Part shown: one piece after another, positions 5,042 to 6,742 of the stretch
How the letters are laid out: each line of letters begins with the position of its first letter
How positions within the stretch are numbered: the first letter of the stretch is position 1
Notes under the pieces: model-generated
Told to the model about the DNA's origin: nothing
The model's database searches: none
The model's input: the letters and a program-made list of their open reading frames with translations, nothing else
Assembly (NCBI GenBank): GCA_030630695.1
Contig: DAOVMP010000023.1
Location: forward strand, 1 to 6,742
Source of the DNA: Candidatus Woesearchaeota archaeon
GTDB taxonomy: Archaea; Nanobdellota; Nanobdellia; Woesearchaeales; ARS49
Direction of reading: 5' to 3'
Length of the DNA: 6,742 nucleotides
Translations under genes and position numbers: made by a program

Positions 5042-5087
5042 CATAGATTTGGGAAACACGAACCGAAATCAAAGAAAGGGGAGAAAG

Positions 5088-5234
5088 ATGGAAGAGGAGA
5101 AATTGGAAGTCCTGAAAAAAATAGAAATACATCTGGCTTCAATATCGTTCTGTGCAAAGATAACTGCTTTTGTTACAGCATGTTTCTTTTTCACAATGTG
5201 CGCATTTTGTCTCTTTTACCAGCTCACAAAATAA
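5088..5234 (+). CDS. Small membrane protein D, 48 residues, unknown function
   Basis: Unrecognised. It starts with a charged helix (MEEEKLEVLKKIEIHL), followed by a cysteine-bearing hydrophobic segment at about residues 19-44 with Cys at 22, 32, 38 and 41, and a short polar end QLTK. One membrane pass is likely. Four cysteines in a 26-residue membrane segment are unusual. AAAGGGGAG at 5076-5084 is a strong ribosome site and selects this ATG. The same frame is open far upstream, but that part overlaps gene C and the leader repeats and is not coding. The stop is followed by CCGCGGCC as after gene B. Confidence 0.65.
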   Translation: MEEEKLEVLKKIEIHLASISFCAKITAFVTACFFFTMCAFCLFYQLTK

Positions 5235-5242
5235 CCGCGGCC
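5232..5242 (+). repeat. TAACCGCGGCC after gene D
   Basis: Identical to 4596-4606 after gene B: the stop codon plus eight GC-rich bases. Confidence 0.5.
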
Positions 5243-5291
5243 GGTTCCCCGCAAAAAAAACCTCTGTGCGACAACACATTCCTCTTACACC

Positions 5292-5332
5292 CAGTCCAGG
5301 CGCCAACTCCTATGCCTTCCAGGAGTGGACTG
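5292..5332 (+). repeat. First leader hairpin of gene E
   Basis: CAGTCC (5292-5297) pairs with GGACTG (5327-5332) and ACTCCT (5306-5311) with AGGAGT (5321-5326). The loop is nine bases, and eight unpaired bases bulge on the 5' side. Confidence 0.65.
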
Positions 5333-5355
5333 CGGCCAAAACATCCTTCGAATAA

Positions 5356-5443
5356 GAAGAAGACCGGCTTTCCCAGTACTGCATGATAGAGAGGAGACAT
5401 GGATCTCTATAAAACCGCGGAAAAAGAAAGTCGGTTCTTCTTC
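5356..5443 (+). repeat. Long nested hairpin in the leader of gene E
   Basis: GAAGAAGA-CCG-GCTTTC (5356-5372) pairs with GAAAGT-CGG-T-TCTTCTTC (5426-5443). This makes 17 pairs including one G-U and one bulged T. Inside it ATAGAGA (5386-5392) pairs with TCTCTAT (5404-5410) around an 11-base loop. The outer ends again read GAAGACC-like and GGTTCTTC. It is the strongest structure in the window apart from the final terminator. Confidence 0.8.
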
Positions 5444-5455
5444 TCACCCCTCTAG
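5399..5455 (+). CDS. Possible 18-residue leader peptide in the gene E leader
   Basis: An ATG at 5399 with GAGAGGAG (5389-5396) just before it opens a frame MDLYKTAEKESRFFFSPL and ends at TAG. The ribosome site and start codon sit in the inner hairpin of the nested leader structure, and the frame runs through the 3' arm of the outer stem. A ribosome translating it would unfold that stem. It could be a regulatory leader peptide or chance; length gives little statistical support. Confidence 0.25.
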   Translation: MDLYKTAEKESRFFFSPL

Positions 5456-5465
5456 ACGAAAAAAT

Positions 5466-5490
5466 AAACGCGAAAAGCGTATTATGTATA
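5466..5490 (+). repeat. Conserved small GAAA hairpin and box, copy E
   Basis: Identical to 4174-4198: the hairpin ACGC-GAAAA-GCGT followed by ATTATGTATA. The upstream CTAACTCTGAAAAC segment of copies B and D is missing here, so the hairpin and box are the conserved core. Confidence 0.8.
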
Positions 5491-5527
5491 TCGTCGAAAA
5501 ACCACGGAAACACAAAGGAAAGGGGGA

Positions 5528-5650
5528 ATGATGACTAAAAAGAAAGAAAAAATTCTCCTGGTTTTTGTTGTACTGCTTATTTTTGTAATGATGGCAATAC
5601 TTATCTACAGGAAACTTTTCCTCGGCATAGACGATGGAATATTTCCATAA
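5528..5650 (+). CDS. Small membrane protein E, 40 residues, unknown function
   Basis: Unrecognised single-pass peptide. A basic start (MMTKKKEK) leads into one hydrophobic helix (ILLVFVVLLIFVMMAILIY, residues 9-27), then RKLFLGIDDGIFP. The basic N-terminus predicts the start inside the cell. AAAGGGGG (5519-5526) lies only one base before the first ATG, so the second ATG at 5531, four bases from it, may also serve; both spacings are short. A short upstream frame from 5484 ends with TGA overlapping the first ATG. Confidence 0.65.
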   Translation: MMTKKKEKILLVFVVLLIFVMMAILIYRKLFLGIDDGIFP

Positions 5651-5683
5651 AAAAATCCTTGATTCTTCTTCATAAGTCGGCAA

Positions 5684-5696
5684 AGAGGTCCCCTCT
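5684..5696 (+). repeat. Small hairpin before gene F
   Basis: AGAGG pairs with CCTCT around a TCC loop, with flanking A/T pairs possible. It precedes the larger hairpin at 5704. Confidence 0.3.
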
Positions 5697-5703
5697 CTTT
5701 CAC

Positions 5704-5757
5704 GGCTCTAGGGATTGTATTTGATTCGGAATCATTGCAATCCCTGAGCCCATTTTT
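5704..5757 (+). terminator. Terminator-like hairpin in the leader of gene F (possible attenuator)
   Basis: GGCTC (5704-5708) and AGGGATTG (5710-5717) pair with CAATCCCT (5738-5745) and GAGCC (5746-5750), with one bulged T. The loop can itself fold as TGATTC-G-GAATCA. CATTTTTT follows directly. This is a good intrinsic terminator, but the ATG of gene F is only 23 bases further on with its ribosome site between, so it may be an attenuator or the end of the gene E transcript. Confidence 0.6.
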
Positions 5758-5779
5758 TCGAGAGGAGAAAGGAGAAGAG

Positions 5780-5890
5780 ATGGGGGAAAAAAGCGCAAAT
5801 CAAAAACGTGCAGGATGTATCTGGTGGATCCTCCTCATACTCTTTGTAGGATTTTGGGGCGGAATTGCCATACTCCTGACCTGTTTCTAA
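5780..5890 (+). CDS. Small membrane protein F, 36 residues, unknown function
   Basis: Unrecognised. MGEKSANQKRAGC forms a polar, basic start, followed by one hydrophobic helix at about residues 14-35 (IWWILLILFVGFWGGIAILL) and a TCF end. Basic residues before the helix predict the start inside the cell and almost nothing outside. GAGGAG (5762-5767) and GGAGAAG (5771-5777) are possible ribosome sites; the second is the better placed. There is no room for a promoter between the terminator-like hairpin and this gene, so expression must pass through that hairpin. Confidence 0.6.
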   Translation: MGEKSANQKRAGCIWWILLILFVGFWGGIAILLTCF

Positions 5891-5987
5891 GAAAGGAGGT
5901 AAAACTCAAACAAAACAAAGGGGGAAGAGGCGTGAGGCGTAGAGGAGGAAAGGAAGCAAACTAAACTTACGATGAGGAACGTAAAAA
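5891..5987 (+). other. Purine-rich gap with an orphan ribosome site
   Basis: AAAGGAGGT (5892-5900) is a near-perfect Shine-Dalgarno sequence but no start codon follows at a usable distance. GAGGCGT is directly repeated at 5927-5940. No hairpin leader of the type seen before genes B to E is present. Confidence 0.5.
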
Positions 5988-6140
5988 ATGTCTAAGAAAA
6001 AACGCGGGGGGAACAATAACTCAGTAGAAGAACCTCGGGACAAGTGGGATCCGACAACGCAAATACCTAAGAGTCAGAGAAAGGAAAAACGACGGGCAAA
6101 CAAAAAAAGGAAGAGCGGGATGCTCAAGATCAGGAAATGA
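5988..6140 (+). CDS. Small basic protein, 50 residues, unknown function
   Basis: Unrecognised, very polar and strongly basic: MSKKKRGGNNNSVEEPRDKW at the start, PTTQIPKSQRKEKRR in the middle, and a Lys/Arg-rich end. It has no hydrophobic segment, unlike its neighbours, so it may bind nucleic acid or a membrane surface, or may simply be disordered. GAGGAA at 5975-5980 is a fair ribosome site seven bases before the ATG. A seven-codon frame from the ATG at 5972 overlaps the start and ends inside it. In purine-rich DNA such a frame can arise by chance, so confidence is moderate. Confidence 0.45.
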   Translation: MSKKKRGGNNNSVEEPRDKWDPTTQIPKSQRKEKRRANKKRKSGMLKIRK

Positions 6141-6170
6141 AAAAGGGAAGGGGATACTCCGAATCCAAAC

Positions 6171-6201
6171 CCTGAAGTGAAGTTTCAGTTTTTCAGGAGG
6201 G
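6171..6201 (+). promoter_or_regulatory. Ribosome site of the lipoprotein gene with alternative pairings
   Basis: AGGAGGG (6195-6201) is a strong ribosome site four bases before the ATG at 6206. CCTGAA (6171-6176) can pair either with TTCAG at 6184-6188, giving a weak terminator-like hairpin with TTTTT after it, or with TTCAGG at 6192-6197, which covers part of the ribosome site. Stems are only five or six pairs. Confidence 0.35.
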
Positions 6202-6205
6202 AATC

Positions 6206-6658
6206 ATGAAATCGCTCATCACCGGATCCTTACTCATCATGGTGGCGTTTGTTCTCGTCGGCTGCGGAACCATACCGGTTCCCCAACAGCAGCAGTCGAC
6301 CTCCTGGCCTCTGCCGACAGAACTGGTTGCCGAGTTCAAAATGCTGAACACTCAGCTCGACGGCTTGAACGAGGCAGTGGCCGAGAACAAGAAGGCAATC
6401 AAGGACGGTCTTGAAGAAATGAAGGCCAAATTGATTGCCGAGGTCAAAGTTCTGAACATCCGGCTCGACAGCATGAGCAAGGCCATGGTTGATGTCAAGG
6501 AAATGAACAAGGCCCTTGAAGACATCTACCTCGCGGTGAAGGCCATCGAGGTGCCTCCAGAGACCGTGCTGAAGGACTTCCTTGCGATGATGCAATCGTT
6601 CGAAGACTTTCAGACGGCGCGCCTGGAGAAGATCGCGAAGCAACTCGGCGGCAAGTGA
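6206..6658 (+). CDS. Bacterial-type lipoprotein with duplicated coiled-coil segment
   Basis: A 150-residue protein of no named family that I recognise. Residues 1-19 form a lipoprotein signal peptide (MKSLITGSLLIMVAFVLVG) with lipobox LVGC; Cys20 would be lipid-modified after signal peptidase II cleavage. A short linker, GTIPVPQQQQSTSW, leads to a long helical region with heptad-like spacing. Residues 40-75 and 76-111 are tandem repeats (LVAEFKMLNTQLDGL and LIAEVKVLNIRLDSM), also visible in the DNA as a 108-base duplication. The rest is a charged helix ending QLGGK. It would sit as an elongated coiled coil on the outer face of a membrane. The DNA is visibly more GC-rich than everything to the left. 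A ribosome site upstream and an intrinsic terminator downstream frame it as its own unit. Confidence 0.85.
   Translation: MKSLITGSLLIMVAFVLVGCGTIPVPQQQQSTSWPLPTELVAEFKMLNTQLDGLNEAVAENKKAIKDGLEEMKAKLIAEVKVLNIRLDSMSKAMVDVKEMNKALEDIYLAVKAIEVPPETVLKDFLAMMQSFEDFQTARLEKIAKQLGGK
6323..6538 (+). repeat. Tandem 108-base duplication inside the lipoprotein gene
   Basis: Codons 40-75 (6323-6430) and 76-111 (6431-6538) align without gaps. In the first 45 bases, 35 are identical, and similarity fades toward the end of the unit. Confidence 0.7.
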
Positions 6659-6682
6659 TTCAGTACAAGAACGCGGTCTATC

Positions 6683-6714
6683 GAGAAGGGGATTTTAATT
6701 CCCTTCTCTTTTTT
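6683..6714 (+). terminator. Rho-independent terminator after the lipoprotein gene
   Basis: GAGAAGGG (6683-6690) pairs perfectly with CCCTTCTC (6701-6708) around a ten-base loop, followed at once by six T. It lies 24 bases after the stop codon and is a textbook bacterial terminator. Confidence 0.92.
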
Positions 6715-6722
6715 GTTATTTA

Positions 6723-6738
6723 TTTTCTATATAGAAAA
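6723..6738. repeat. Perfect 16-base palindrome at the window end
   Basis: TTTTCTATATAGAAAA is its own reverse complement. It may be an operator for a gene beyond the window or chance in AT-rich DNA. Confidence 0.35.
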
Positions 6739-6742
6739 GAAT

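Noticed and set aside
4782..5087. Long upstream extension of the gene D frame
   Set aside because: It reads through gene C, a terminator-like hairpin and the leader repeats; the ATG at 5088 has the ribosome site.
5039..5386. 115-residue frame starting in the leader of gene D
   Set aside because: It overlaps gene D in another frame and continues into non-coding hairpins; its Lys/Gly-rich start follows from purine-rich DNA.
6230..6643. 137-residue minus-strand frame
   Set aside because: It is the antisense shadow of the lipoprotein gene, open because of the GC-rich codon pattern.

Overview
The window joins two very different kinds of DNA. Positions 1 to about 3500 are AT-rich and clearly archaeal. 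They hold aRF1, ribosomal protein eL43, RNA polymerase subunit P, prefoldin beta, a UPF0147 protein, a short MscS-like channel and a DRG-type GTPase. Genes at the head of transcripts have TATA boxes about 26 bases before the start codon, so their mRNAs should be leaderless. Short genes and a compact layout would fit a small-genome (DPANN-type) archaeon, but that placement is a guess.

Layout of the archaeal part: prf1 runs leftward off the window. Divergent from it is a tight rpl37ae-rpoP-pfdB operon of translation, transcription and chaperone genes, with gaps of 1 and 2 bases. A UPF0147 gene follows with its own probable promoter inside a perfect 12-bp inverted repeat. It meets the MscS-like gene stop codon to stop codon. 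The MscS-like gene and the DRG GTPase gene diverge from one shared, nearly symmetric TATA element.

Positions 3499-3861 carry no convincing gene. They contain an archaeal-type TATA box, a foldable stretch that could be a small RNA, and the changeover to bacterial-looking sequence.

From about 3740 to 5890 there is a run of six small genes (36 to 119 residues), almost all predicted single-pass or double-pass membrane proteins. None has a function I recognise. Each has a strong purine-rich Shine-Dalgarno site. Most are preceded by a long leader with a large two-part hairpin (often GAAGACC...GGTCTTC) and a small GAAA-capped hairpin followed by a conserved TTATGTATA-like box. Leader parts are shared, nearly identical in places, while the proteins differ, and the small hairpin shows base-pair covariation. 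This repeated leader-plus-membrane-peptide array is the most unusual part of the window. A 50-residue basic protein and a bacterial lipoprotein with an internal 36-residue duplication follow, closed by a textbook rho-independent terminator.

The two halves may be an archaeal chromosome with acquired bacterial or mobile DNA, or a metagenomic assembly chimera. The sequence alone cannot decide this.
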